Assembly: GCF_018294505.1 (NCBI RefSeq)
Contig: NC_057811.1
Location: forward strand, 401,668,491 to 401,732,490
DNA length: 64,000 nucleotides
Reading direction: 5' to 3'
Source: Triticum aestivum
Lineage: Eukaryota > Streptophyta > Magnoliopsida > Poales > Poaceae
The position numbers and the translations under genes are program-made. Shown here piece by piece: positions 1 through 11,330 of this stretch. Position 1 is the first letter of the stretch; each line of letters opens with the position of its first letter. The notes below the pieces were generated by a model. That model saw only the letters and a program-made list of their open reading frames with translations. It was not told where the DNA came from and made no database searches.

Positions 1-827
1 CATTCGTAGTTCTACTACTAATTAATTGAAAATTCTTTTTGCAATTCTCGTTCATAAGAGTGGTTGTATTTTTCTTTTTGAAAAAAGGGTTCTTTATTAA
101 TGCAAAATATACTATCAAGTGAATGCAAAAGCACATTATGCACACCCCAACATCTCTACAATTAGGGCGCGCACGTACTAATAAGTCACAAGCAAAATTA
201 TAACAGACCAAAAGTAGACCTACAACGAAGAGGGTGTGGGCCTATCCGAAGACTACGTCCATATGTTGTATAAACCTCCTTGGTCTGGCTCCAACCCGAA
301 GCACATCATGATAAACAACGGTCGACACTCCGGTCGTTGTAAAAATGACTAAAAGCAAAACCAATGTGTATACTGGTAAATAATCCATAGGTAAGAGAAT
401 TTTTTGGCCTTAAAACCAAATTATTTCTGCATAGGCATAGCAACCAAATAAAGGATAACACTCTAACCCTAATCAACAAGCAAAACTTATACGAAACTCC
501 ATCAAACCAATGACCAAACATGCTGGCAACATTACACGGTGACCCTAAGTTGGATGCGACTTGGATAACCGACTTTATAGCGCAAAATATAATGGAAGAA
601 GAGATGTTCAATAGTCTCTTCATGACGAAAACAACATTATTTTACTACCTTTCTAGCTGCGGTGAGCAAGCTTGTCCAAGGATCACACCTAGGCAAAGGT
701 ATCACATGTTCTTTTTATTATTTTAGTGGTATCTTTGACTTCCTTTTGTTATTTTTTTTATGGTAATACATGTCCGATTCATAAAATAAAGATTAAGGTA
801 TAAACCACAAAGGTATCAAATGAAGCA
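1..827. other. A+T-rich flank without a convincing gene
   Basis: No supported gene is visible. A 68-codon plus-strand frame at 520-726 and a 105-codon minus-strand frame at 306-623 overlap; neither has a domain I recognise. The segment is probably internal sequence of the element that carries the gag-like frame at 828-1122, but it is cut by the window edge. Confidence 0.4.
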
Positions 828-1122
828 TTGAGCGACCGCATCGACCTACTCGATACCGTCTTGCGACAATTCGAGGTACGTATAAGAGAATACCTCGACC
901 ACAAGCTCTCCACACAAATGGACGAGATCGACACAAGGATGTCTACTCAAATGGAGGAACTTCGTACCTTGTTGGTCGACCGTTCTTCTACATCTTCGTC
1001 ATATTCAAGACGACACCATTCAAGCCGCCATTCATCGTACACCTCTTCGGAAGCAAGTCCTCCACGAGCTCCTCCGCATCGTCGTCAAGACCATCAAGAT
1101 CATCAAGCTCAACGCAACCCAT
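828..1122 (+). pseudogene. gag-like N-terminal fragment cut by an LTR insertion
   Basis: The frame reads about 98 residues and begins SDRIDLLDTVLRQFE. A charged, probably coiled-coil segment follows (residues 5-55, with the repeated phrase STQMDE/STQMEE), then a Ser/Arg/His-rich basic stretch. This order resembles the N-terminus of some Ty3/gypsy Gag proteins, but no capsid domain is present. The first in-frame codon at the expected start is TTG rather than ATG, so the start may have been lost. The frame runs directly into the minus-strand LTR at 1123, and the last part of the apparent ORF is LTR sequence. The right half of the host element is not found in the window. Assignment to gag is inference. 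Confidence 0.35.
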
Positions 1123-2718
1123 TGCTACCTCTTGAGCTTGCGTTGGTTTTTCCCTTGAAGAGGAAAGGGGGATGCAGCAAACTAGAGTAAGTATTTCCCT
1201 CAGCTTTTGAGAACCAAGGTATCAATCCAGCATGAGACAACGCTCAAGCCACCGAATACCTGCACAAACAAACACCAACTTGCACCCAACGCGACAAAGG
1301 AGTTGTCAATCCCTTCACAGTTATTTGCAAAGTGAGATCTGATAGAGATGGATAAACGGTAAGGTAATATTTTTGATATTTTTGGTTTAAGAAACGAAAA
1401 GTAAAGATTGCAAAGAAAGTAAATAGAAAATTAAGATTATAGATCGGAAACTTATATGATGGAAAATAGAAGATTATATGGAAAATAGACCCGGGGGCCA
1501 TAGGTTTCACTAGAGGCTTCTCTCAAGATCGAAATTATTACGGTGGGTGAACAAATTACTGCCGAGCAATTGATAGAAAAGCGCAAAGTTATGACGATAT
1601 CTAAGGCAATGATCAAGAATATAGGCATCACGTCCATGTCAAGTAGACCGAAACGATTCTGCATCTACTACTATTACTCCACACATCGACCGACTCCTAC
1701 CTGCATCTAGAGTATTAAGTTCATAAGAACAGAGTAACACATTAAGTATGATGACATGATGTAGCGGGATTAACTCAAGCAATATGATGAAAACCCCATC
1801 TTGTTATCCTCGATGGCAACAATACAATACGTGCCTTGCTGCCCCTACTGTCAATGGGAAAGGACACCGCAAGATTGAACCCAAAGCTAAGCACTTCTCC
1901 CATTGCAAGAAAAACCAATCTAGTTGGCCAAACCAAATCGATAGTTCGAAGAGACTTGCATAGATATCAAATCATGCATACAAGAATTCAGAGAAGATTT
2001 AAATAATATTCATAGATAAGCTGATCATAAATCCACAATTCCTCGGATCTCGACAAACACACCGCAAAAGTGTACTACATCGAATAGATCTCCAAGAACA
2101 TCGAGGAGAACATGGTATTGAGAATTAAAGAGCGAGAAGAAGCCATCTAGCTACTAGCTATGGACCCGTAGGTTGTGGTAAACTACTCACGCTTCATCGG
2201 AGAGGCAATGGTGTTGATGTAGAAGCCCTCCGTGATCGAATCCCCCTCCGGCAGGACGCCGGGATCTCACGGGTACAGAAGGTTGCGGCGGTGGAAAAGT
2301 GGTTTCGTGGCTCCCCTGGTAGGTTTTGAGATATTTGAGAATATATAGGCGGAAGAAATAGGTCAGTGGAGTCATGAGGGGCCCACAAGGGTGGGGGGCC
2401 CGCCCTACCCCCCTGGGCGCGCCCTCCGACCTTGTGGCCACCTTTTGGCTTTCCTGACGTGCACTCCAAGCCCTCTAGATGTCTTCTGGTCCAAGAAAAA
2501 TCATCGCGAAAGTTTCATTCCGTTTGGACTCCGTTTGGTATTCCTTTTCTGCGAAACTCTAAAACAAGGAAAAAACAGAAACTGGCACTAGGCTCTAGGT
2601 TAATAGGTTAGTCCCAAAAATCAAATAAAATAGCATATTAATGCATATAAAACATCCAAAACAGATAATATAATAACATGGAACAATAAAAAATTATAGA
2701 TACGTTGGAGACGTATCA
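1123..2718 (-). repeat. Sabrina-like LTR, minus strand (3' LTR)
   Basis: Read on the minus strand this begins TGATACGTCTCCAACGTATC at 2718 and ends AAGAGGTAGCA at 1123, giving TG...CA termini over about 1596 bp. It aligns by eye along its length with the plus-strand LTRs at 49695-51278 and 60463-62025. A polypurine tract lies directly to its right, so this is the 3' LTR of the element whose internal region is 2719-6229. The left boundary coincides with interruption of a gag-like frame. Confidence 0.85.
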
Positions 2719-2734
2719 AGCATCCCCAAGCTTA
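2719..2734 (-). promoter_or_regulatory. Polypurine tract of the minus-strand Sabrina-like element
   Basis: On the minus strand the motif AAGCTTGGGGATGCT abuts the LTR start. It is the expected plus-strand primer site and fixes the orientation of the element. Confidence 0.7.
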
Positions 2735-5519
2735 ATTCCTGCTCGTCCTCGAGTAGGTAAATGATAAAAACAGAATTTTTGATGTGGAATGTTACCTAAC
2801 ACATTTATCCATGTAATTCTCTTTATTTTGGCATGAATGTTAATACCCGTATGATTCAAAACAAAAGTTTAATAATGACATAAAAACAATAATACTTCAA
2901 GCATACTAACAAAATAATTATGTCTTCTCAAAATAACATGGCCAAAGAAAGCTCATCCCTACAAAATCATATAGTCTGGCTATGCTCCATCTTCATCACA
3001 CAAAATATTTAATCATGCACAACCCCGATGAAAAGCCAACCAATTGTTTCATACTTTTGATGTTCTCAAACCTTTTCAAGTTTCACGCAATACATGAGCG
3101 TGAGCCATGGACATAGCACTATAGGTGGAATAGACGGTGGTTGTGGAGAAGACAAAAAAGAAGGAGATAGTCTCACATCAGCTAGGCGTATCAATGGGCT
3201 ATGGAGATGCCCATCAATAGATATCAATGTGAGTGAGTACGGATTGCCATGCAACGGATGCACTAGAGCTATAAGTTTATGAAAGCTCAAAAAGAAAACT
3301 AAGTGGGTGTGCATCCAACTTGCTTGCTCATGAAGACCTAGGGCATTTTGAGGAAGCCCATCGTTGGAATATACAAGCCAAGTTCTATAATGAAAATTCC
3401 CACTAGTATATGAAAGTGACAATATAGAAGACTCTCTATCATGAAGATCATGGTGCTACTTTGAAGCACAAGTGTGGCAAAAGGATAGTAACATTGTCCC
3501 TTCTCTCTTTTTCTCTCATTTTTTGGGCCTTCTCTTTTTTTATTTGGCCTTTTCTCTCTTTTTTTTCCTCACATGGGACAATGCTGTAATAATGAAGATC
3601 ATCACACTTTTATTTACTTACAACTAAAAAATTACAACTCGATGCTAGAACAAAATATGACTCTATATTAATGCCTCCGGCGGTGTACCGGAAGTGCAAT
3701 GAATCAAGAGTGACATGTATAAAAAAGAATGATGAACGGTGGCTTTGCCACAAATACGATGTCAACTACATGATCATGCAAAGCAATATGACAATGATGA
3801 TGCATGTCATAATAAACGGAACGGTGGAAAGTTGCATGGCAATATATCTCGGAATGGCTATGGAAATACCATGATAGGTAGGTATGGTGGCTGTTCTAAG
3901 GTATATGGTGGGTTTATGGTACCGACGAAAGTTGCGCGGTACAAGAGAGGCTAGCAATGGCGGAATGATGAGAGTGCGTATAATCCATGGACTCAACATT
4001 AGTCATAAAGAACTCACATACTTTTTGCAAAAATATATTAGTCATCGAAACAAAGTACTACGTGCATGCTCCTAGGGGGATAGATTGGTTGGAAAAGACC
4101 ATCGCTCGTCCCCGACCGCCACTCATAAGGAAGACAATCAAAAAACATCTCATGCTCCAACTTCGTTACATAACGGTTCACCATACGTGCATGCTTAGGG
4201 ACTCACAAACCTTAACACAAGTATTTCTCAAATTCACAACTATTTACTAGCATGACTTTAATATCACCATCTTCATATCTCAAAACAATCATAAGGAATC
4301 AAACTTCTCATAGTATTCAATGCACTTTATATGAAAGTTTTTATTATATCCCTCTTGGATGCCTATCATATTAGGACTAAATTTATAACCAAGGCAAATT
4401 ACCATGCTGTTTAGAGGACTCTCAAAATAATATAAGTGAAGTACGAGAGTTCATCAATTTCTATAAAATTAAATCACCGCCATGCTCTAAAAAAAATATG
4501 AGTGAAGCACTAGAGCAAAATTGCCTAGCTCAAAAGATATAAGTGAAGCACATAGAGTATTCTAATAAATCATGATTCATGCGCGTCTCTCTGAAAAGGT
4601 GTGTAAATCAAGGATGATTGTGGCAAACTAAAAAGCAAAGACTCAAATAATACAAGACGCTCCAAGCAAAACACATATCATGTGGTGAATAAAAATATAG
4701 CCTCAAGTAAAGTTACCGATAGACGAAGATGAAAGAGGGTGCCTTCCCGGGGCATCCCCAAGCTTTGGCTCTTGGTATCCTTGAATATTACCTTGGGGTG
4801 CCTTGGGCATCCCCAAGCTTAGGCTCTTGGTATCCTTGAATATTACCTTGGGGTGCCTTGGGCATCCCCAAGCTTAGGCTCTTGCCACTACTTATTCCAC
4901 AGTCCATCAAATCCTTACCCAAAACTTGAAAACTTCACAACACAAACTCAACCAAAAATCTCATAAGCTCCGTTAGTATATGAAAATAAATCATCACTTT
5001 TGATACTGTTGTGAACTCATTCTTTATTTATATTGGTGTAATATATACTGTATTCCAACTTTTCCATGGTTCATACCCTCGATACTAGCCATAGATGCAT
5101 CAAAATAAGCAAACAACACGCGAAAAACAGAATCTGTCAAAAACAGAACAATTTGTAGCAATCTGTAACTCTCGAATACTTCTGCAACTCCAAAAATTCT
5201 TAAAAATTAGGAAAACCTGGGCAGTTTGTGTAACAATCCAGTGCAAAAAGAATCAGATCAAAAGCACGCTTCTGTGAATTATGAAAATTATTTTCCTGCT
5301 GCAATAGTTTCTGTTTCTCAGCAGGATCAAAACAACTATCACCGTAAGCTATCCCACAGGTCTTACTTGGCACAAACACTAATTAAAACACAAAACCACA
5401 TCTAACCAGAGGCTACATGAAAAATTTATTGAAAAACAGCAAGGAAAAATATTGGGTTGTCTCCCAACAAGCGCTTTCTTTAAAGCCTTTTAGCTAGGCA
5501 TTAATAATTTTAATGATGC
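2735..5519 (-). other. 3' noncoding internal region of the minus-strand Sabrina-like element
   Basis: About 2.8 kb without a credible ORF. From about 4074 to 5500 it is the reverse complement, with scattered changes, of the tails at 53577-54989 and 63040-64000. Shared landmarks include GCGCTTGTTGGGAGGCAACC, two Ts-rich stretches and the 55-bp repeat. The segment 2735-4070 has no plus-strand counterpart in the window. The short frames at 3066-3422, 3739-3954 and 3987-4250 look like chance. Confidence 0.75.
4752..4885 (-). repeat. 55-bp tandem repeat with polypurine-tract-like core
   Basis: GCATCCCCAAGCTT occurs at 4752, 4807 and 4862, exactly 55 bp apart, with the intervening sequence also repeated (GGTATCCTTGAATATTACC). 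On the sense (minus) strand each unit carries AAGCTTGGGGATGC, nearly identical to the true polypurine tract next to the LTR. The plus-strand relatives have two such units around 54238/54293 and 63703/63758. Confidence 0.8.
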
Positions 5520-6229
5520 TCACAAGAAAGACAAGAATTGAAGCGCAAAGAGAGCATCATAAAACACATGACAAACACATCTAAGTCTAACATACTTCCT
5601 ATGCGTAGGCATTTTATAAGCAAACAAATTATCAAGGCAAGCAAAAACTAGCATATGCAAGGAAGAAGAAAGAGACGATAGCAATCTCAACATGAAAAGA
5701 GGTAATTTAGTAACATGAAAATTTCTACAACCATATTTTCCTCTCTCATAATAATTACATGTAGGATCATAAGCAAGTTCAACAAAATAGCTATCACATA
5801 ACATATTCTCAACATGATCCACATGCATGCGAAGTTGACACTCTTCCAAAATAGTGGGATTAACATTACTAAAGTCATGACCTCTCCAAACCCACTTTTA
5901 TCAAAAACTTCATAAGATTGAACATTATCCAAATATGTGGGATCTAAAGTTGACACTCTTCCAAACCGACTTTCAATATTATTGCAAACATTATTATCAA
6001 TCTCATATTCATCATGGGGCTTAAATAAATTTTCAAGATCATAAGAAGAATCACCCCAATCATGATCATTGCAACAAGTAGTGGGCATAGCAAAACTAGC
6101 ATCCCCAAGTTTAGGGTTTTGCATATTATTAACACAGTTGACATTAATAGAATTTATAATAACATCATTGCAATCATGCTTTTTATTCAAAGATCTATCA
6201 TGAATCACTTCATAAAGTACTTCATCACA
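5520..6229 (-). pseudogene. Internal ORF remnant of the minus-strand Sabrina-like element
   Basis: Two overlapping minus-strand frames (6229 down to about 5870, then 5849-5520) form one degraded reading frame joined by a frameshift near 5870. The first contains LEDASF-like text (KLGDASFAMPTTCCNDHDWG) followed by acidic, Asn-rich sequence. The second contains CNYYERGKYGCRNFHVTKLP. I do not recognise a catalytic domain. This reading frame differs from the gag-protease frame at 51499-53573 and from the ORF at 62227-63039, although LTRs and tails match. The upstream part is cut off by the CACTA element at 6230 and does not reappear in the window. Confidence 0.6.
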
Positions 6230-6242
6230 CACTACAAAAAAT

Positions 6243-6396
6243 ACACTTCCGTGATGATACGTGTTTGTCACAGTAGGTCACGTTTTCTGTCATGCATGTA
6301 CATCCATGACAAATTTATGACAGAATCAAGATAGTCATACATGTGCTGTCATAGAACTGTTCCATGACATTACCAAAATTATCATCACGGAAGTGT
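6243..6396. repeat. 17-bp perfect inverted repeat inside the CACTA left end
   Basis: ACACTTCCGTGATGATA at 6243-6259 is the exact reverse complement of 6380-6396. The 120-bp loop is filled with short TGTCAT and ATGACA motifs in both orientations, so it can fold further. Confidence 0.85.
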
Positions 6397-6639
6397 CCAC
6401 TTCCATGAGATAAATCGCGCGTCATGGAAGTGCTTTCGTCAAGGGTGACCGACACGTGGCATCCACCGTAACGGGGCGCCGTTAAGCTATCGGGTCCGGT
6501 TTTGGATCCGATAACCCGCTAACAGTCCGGACCAATGAGGATTTTCCATGTGTAAAATTCTCATTGGCCGGAGGAAACACGCTCACCGTTGGGACAGATG
6601 TCATCCATTCATTGGACAGGAGGCGCCTATGATACGTCG

Positions 6640-7450
6640 ACACATGGAATGGCCCAACAGAGGCCCATTCCGGTGAAAAGGCCAGCCCGTTTGACTTGGT
6701 CAAAAGGTAACGGGCCGGCCCATGGAAAGCTTGTTAACGGCCTGTTCTTATATAGCCCATTTACGGCCCGCTAACTCATGGCCCGTTACGGCCTATCCGA
6801 ATTAAGCCTAGTAGCTTCATCTGGGCCTTCCAATATGATTCCAGCCCATTGTAACTTCCGACCCATGTATGGCCCATGATGTCTTTCGGCCCATATTAGA
6901 CTATTTGTAACTCTTGGCCCATTAACGGCCCGTGGTGAATCTGGCCTGCAATGAATAGTGTACCCCTTTATACCCATTAACGGCCCATTATTCCATTGGG
7001 CCGTTTCCAACCTGTGTTATCTTTCGGCCTTCTCAGGGCCCATTTATTCTTGGGCTCATTTTCCAGCATTCGGTTACTTACGGCCCGTCATTGGCCTTTT
7101 CTGCCTGTCGGCCAAATTCAGCTCGCGGTTACAATTGGCCCGTTTGCGGCCTGTTACTCCATTGGGCTGTTTTCATAACGTCATCAAATACGGCAGATTA
7201 ACGACGACCTGTTATTTTCGGCCCATGAACAGATGATTCCAAATCTAGCCTGTTTACGGACCATAATGCAGTCTGTTATTGGCCCATGTTTGGCCTAGCG
7301 ATCATACAGCACGTAGAAGGCCCATTGATGCTACGGCCCATAGAAGGCCTATTCTTTCTATGGCCCTAAGAAGGCCCATTGTTTCTACGGCCCGTAGGAG
7401 GCCCATGGTAACTACAGTAAATATGTAGCCCATGGTTATTCTGGCCTAGT
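6640..7450. repeat. CACTA subterminal repeat zone (GGCCCATT / ACGGCCCGTT motifs)
   Basis: About 0.8 kb made of dispersed copies of GGCCCATT and ACGGCCCGTT-like words in both orientations, for example around 6716, 6750, 6780, 6915, 6975, 7080, 7140, 7320 and 7370. Arrays of short subterminal motifs are a known CACTA feature bound by the element's own DNA-binding protein. ORFs across this zone (6482-7236, both strands) are by-products. Confidence 0.65.
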
Positions 7451-7736
7451 TTCAAAAAATAGGTTATTGCGGCCGCTAGCAAACTGCGGAAAAAGAACTG
7501 CACTGACTACAAGCAAACAAATAAACAAGACAACAAGGAAATAAATAAGCAAGCAACTTACGCTAGGCTATCACGGCTATTACACATATTACATCCACTG
7601 GGCATCAAAGTTCGCCACCAGTGCAAATATAGGGAACAAAGTAGCATATCATATACACTGGTTGTCAAAGTTGGCGACCAGTGCAAATAAATGCCGCAGC
7701 AAAACAAGTTCAGAACTGGAACCACTTCAGAAGAGC

Positions 7737-8175
7737 TCAAGAAACAATATCCTGGGTACCCATAATGCTGGCAAGATGCTTAGCAAGCTTATTAACTTTC
7801 TCTTGTTTGGCGCTTAAATGCTCCAGCACTTGCTGTTGCACCACAAAGTATGCATCTGAATTCTACAGGGACTTCCTCAGTCCTTCGGCTTCCTGTCGCA
7901 TAACATTTGATCGATGTCTTTCAACTTGAAGTTGAGATTCAAGAAGCCGAACTAATTCAGGTAGCGAGTTCGAAGAGCTGGTGCCAGCAGTAGTAGCCAG
8001 TAACTCGAACACTACATCGAGACATGACTTTGGGGTTGTCTCATTGTCTTCAATATAGTTTTTATCAGCTTTCTTGGAGACCAACAGGGATGTCTCACTA
8101 TCTTGAACCTTATCTGCATTACTTCCTTTACCATTGCATAACGGGGGTACTCTTCTCCAACATTTTATCCGCGTT
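7737..8175 (-). pseudogene. C-terminal coiled-coil exon of the CACTA-encoded protein
   Basis: The exon starts after a good acceptor (CTCTTTTAG, minus strand) and reads to a TGA at 7737-7739. It contains an acidic linker, a Ser-rich patch (TAGTSSSNSLPELVRLLE) and a long heptad-like helix rich in Gln, Glu and Leu. The arrangement resembles C-terminal coiled coils of plant En/Spm-family accessory proteins. An in-frame TAG at 7863-7865 (a likely CAG-to-TAG change) interrupts the helix, and the same frame continues for 41 more codons to the TGA. This is the 3'-most coding exon of the minus-strand gene whose other pieces lie at 8656-13350. Function is inferred only from family resemblance. Confidence 0.55.
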
Positions 8176-8655
8176 CTAAAAGAGAAACAAACAAACACAT
8201 CACAGGTTTACAATGTAGCATATGAAACTCATTTCGGTAAACCAGTTCAGTAGTAAGGTGGACAGGATAACAACATGAAACAAACATATATCTATGTAGT
8301 ATGGTCACTGTATGGTCTATATCATTCTAGTTTATGTTGCCAAATCAAGATAGATATAGTTTGAATCATATCTATTTAAGACAAAGCAGCATAGACAGAA
8401 TATAAGTGTGGGAAACTGCACAGCAATAACAACACTTCTAATGTGCATGGCATGAGAACATAACTGTTTATTCAATTGAAACTGAAATCAACATAGAGCA
8501 AGTTACAACAGCAAACACGTTAAAGAAACAGGTTTAAAACATACCTGTTGCGCCATTGGAGTTTCAATTGCATCCTTCAATTTGAAATTAGTTGGTATTA
8601 GTAAATACAATGATGCAAGAGCAAAGTAATATGAACCATAGCTACGGAACCTGAC

Positions 8656-9015
8656 CTGAGAACAATTCTTCTTCTGCTTTAAGCGTTGACTTGGGGTTCG
8701 GAGTGGTGGTCCTCGTGCTTTGGGCACTGCAGTTGCCTTGCTAACTGCTCGTGTTTGGGTGCTCTGTGGTGGAGACGGTGCTGTGTCAACTGGAACTAGG
8801 TTATTATCTGCTGGGGTTGGGGTTAGAAGGGGTGTAGCTGGTTCTCTGTCCAACCGGGTAGGGGTACAATCTGCGTGAGTCTGAGTTATGTGTGGTGGGG
8901 CTGGTTCTTGGGCAAGTACAACCGTGCTTCTATCTGCATCGACAGGTAGCACAATCTTTTCTGAAGACCGTGTTTTTACTCCCACAGATACTGCCATCAC
9001 CCCCTCCAATTGAAA
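8656..9015 (-). pseudogene. Pro/Thr-rich exon of the CACTA-encoded protein
   Basis: About 118 codons on the minus strand, ending at a consensus donor (CAG|GTCAGG, 8656). The N-terminal part, with VKTRSSEKIVLPVDAD, resembles the repeated exons at 9534-9683 and 10030-10182. The rest is rich in Pro, Thr, Gln and Ala, with repeated PTPAD/QTHAD-like phrases. It ends in a basic patch (RLKQKKNCSQ). No stop was seen inside the exon. It is probably a linker and DNA-contacting segment (inference). Confidence 0.5.
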
Positions 9016-9139
9016 TGGCCGATAAACAAGAAAAGTAATTGAATGTACATACATTGTAAGATAGACAGGTGCAATGGATAGTAGGGAAGAAAACATGGCA
9101 TGAAATAATTCACATTTATGTTGTCTAACCAAACAGAAT

Positions 9140-10400
9140 AGTAGGACATAATTTCACATATATGATAGCTAATTAAATAGGATAGCATGAAAAAAATTCA
9201 AATGTATGATGGCTAACTAAACAGGATAGAATGACATAATTCAAAATATGATGACTATGTAAACAGGATGAGATGATATAACTATAATATGTCTTTAGAA
9301 ATGGGTTGGCATGCCATAATTCAGATACATGCTGTCTATGTAAACATCTTGGCATGATATAATTCAAATATATGATTTATATACTAAGCAAGTGAGCAGA
9401 GGGCAATCGCATATATGATATTTCAACTAAGGAGATGGCATTCAATATTGTGCATATGATGTAAAAACTAAGCATTGCAATACAACATATGCATGATCTG
9501 AGTAATATAACCCTGCCAAGTTTGAGCATACACCTTAGGGGGGTAATAGGACTGGTCATCTGCCTCTGAATCCTCCTCTGAAGAGCTATCTGTAACCAGC
9601 AAGATATCTGCTTCAGCAGGTAGCATTGTCTGCTCTGAAGACCTTGTTTTCACTTCAGATTTCTCCATCACCAATTCAAATGGCTGATGCACAGGAAGAA
9701 CAATTGAATATACAAACATTGTCGACAAATGCAACGAGAAATACAAAAAAAGGACGGCATGATATAATTCACATATATGACGCTTGGCTAAACAGCATGG
9801 CATTGCATAATTCACATATATAATGCCTTGCAATAAGATAGCATTGCATAATTCACATATATAATGTCTTGTAACAAGATGGCATCGCATAATTTACATA
9901 TATGGTAAATAGACACTAAACAAGTGGCATTCACACAAAGCATGTCTAAACTAAGCAAATGACATAGCAATGCAAGATACCATACACACGATACGAGCAA
10001 CATAACCCTGCCAAGTTAGAGCATGCACCTCGGGGGGGGGGGGAATAGGACTGGTCATCTGTCTCTGAATCCTCCTCTGAGGAGCTATCCATAACCAACA
10101 AGACATGCGCTTCGTCAGATAGCATTGTCTGCTCTGAAGACCTTGTTTCCACTTCAGATATTTCCATGACCGTGCCGAATGGCTGATGCACAGGAAGAAT
10201 AATTGAATGTACTAAAATTGTTGACAAATTTAACACGTAATAAAAAAAATGATGGCATGATATAATTCACATATAAGATGACTGGCTAACCAGGGTGGCA
10301 TTGCAAAATTCACATATATGATGCTTGGCTAAACAAGACGGCATTGCATGATTCACATATACGATAAAGAAACTAAACAGGTGGCATTGACACAAAGCAT
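9140..10400. repeat. Degenerate intronic repeat family in the CACTA gene
   Basis: Introns between the repeated exons contain many diverged copies of a 35-45-bp unit built on GATATAATTCACATATATGA and CTAAACAGGATGGCAT. Copies are visible around 9150, 9196, 9232, 9317, 9357, 9758, 9807, 9852, 9890, 10257, 10303 and 10345. They sit in the same relative place in each exon-intron block. Confidence 0.65.
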
Positions 10401-10624
10401 GTCTAAACTAAGCCGATGACATATTTGATGTATCCAGTAAGCAATGCAAGGCACCATATGCATGATATTACCAACATCAGCATGCCAAGTTAGAGCGAAG
10501 ACCTCAGGGGGTAAATAGGAGCGGTCTTCTCCTTCTGAATCCCCCTCAAAACAGTTATCTTCCTCTTGATTACGATCCGAAATGGGTGGAGGGGGCTGCC
10601 TTTGCGCCCACCATGGAGCGACGT
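9534..10624 (-). pseudogene. Three further copies of an acidic exon in the CACTA gene
   Basis: Three minus-strand exons encode variants of one acidic module: 9534-9683, 10030-10182 and 10503-10624. The first reads EKSEVKTRSSEQTMLPAEAD and then DSSSEEDSEADDQSYYPPK. The second is very similar but contains a run of about 12 G at 10033-10044, which changes the end of the module. The third keeps only the acidic half (GDSEGEDRSYLPPE). The first two have matching acceptor sequences (TGATGCACAGG on the plus strand) and each ends at a GT donor. They appear to be tandem duplications of an exon plus flanking intron, about 500 bp apart. The protein is otherwise unknown. Confidence 0.6.
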
Positions 10625-11330
10625 CTGCATGAAATTTTATTGCCACGCAAGGCTCGTCTCTTTTGCTCTACATGTTCAGTTCCATTGTGTACAATAATTG
10701 ACATGCATAGGAATAAAACATAGTGAGATTATGTAAGGAGTGCATGCACAAATCCAGAGTGATGGTAGCAAACTGTGGATAGACCCAAAACCATTGATAG
10801 CAGGCAGATAATAGCTTTAGTTAAAAAATACAGATAATGGCTCCTTTAATGTTTGTTTGCACCCAACATGAAACTCATAGTAGACACCCGAGATTAACCA
10901 GATAGTAGACAGATAGTACTCATTGCTGCCCCAATATGTACCCCACAACCATTTAAAAACTCAAGTTTTAGCATTAGTTTGGACCTGACTCGGAGTCTAA
11001 TAGGTGAACACGACGATAAAGTAGCATGTCATCATATTAAGCGATGCATAATGTAAGCAGACACGGAAGAGTGCGACCTCTCTTGCGGACCCGTGTAGTC
11101 CTCAAGGTCATCTGCTCAGTTGATGATGGTAATGCAGTTGTGTTGGCTGCCGGCGGCGGGGAAGAAGATCTGAGGTGGCGAAAGATAGTCTGGAGAGCGG
11201 ATCCCTGCTGTGGTGAACCCTTCCGTCGTTGGAGCAGCTGAGCTGGGGTGGAACACAGTGCAGCAGGAGCAGGACAAACCACACAAGGTTTTCTTTGATA
11301 CATATCTATAACAGAAGTAATTGTGTAAGG

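Noticed and set aside
1081..1190. Sequence beyond the minus-strand LTR looked like retroelement leader, suggesting a tandem LTR-internal-LTR structure
   Set aside because: Comparison showed that the stretch ending AAGAGGTAGCA is part of the LTR itself. The primer site is absent and host sequence follows, so it is an ordinary 3' LTR.
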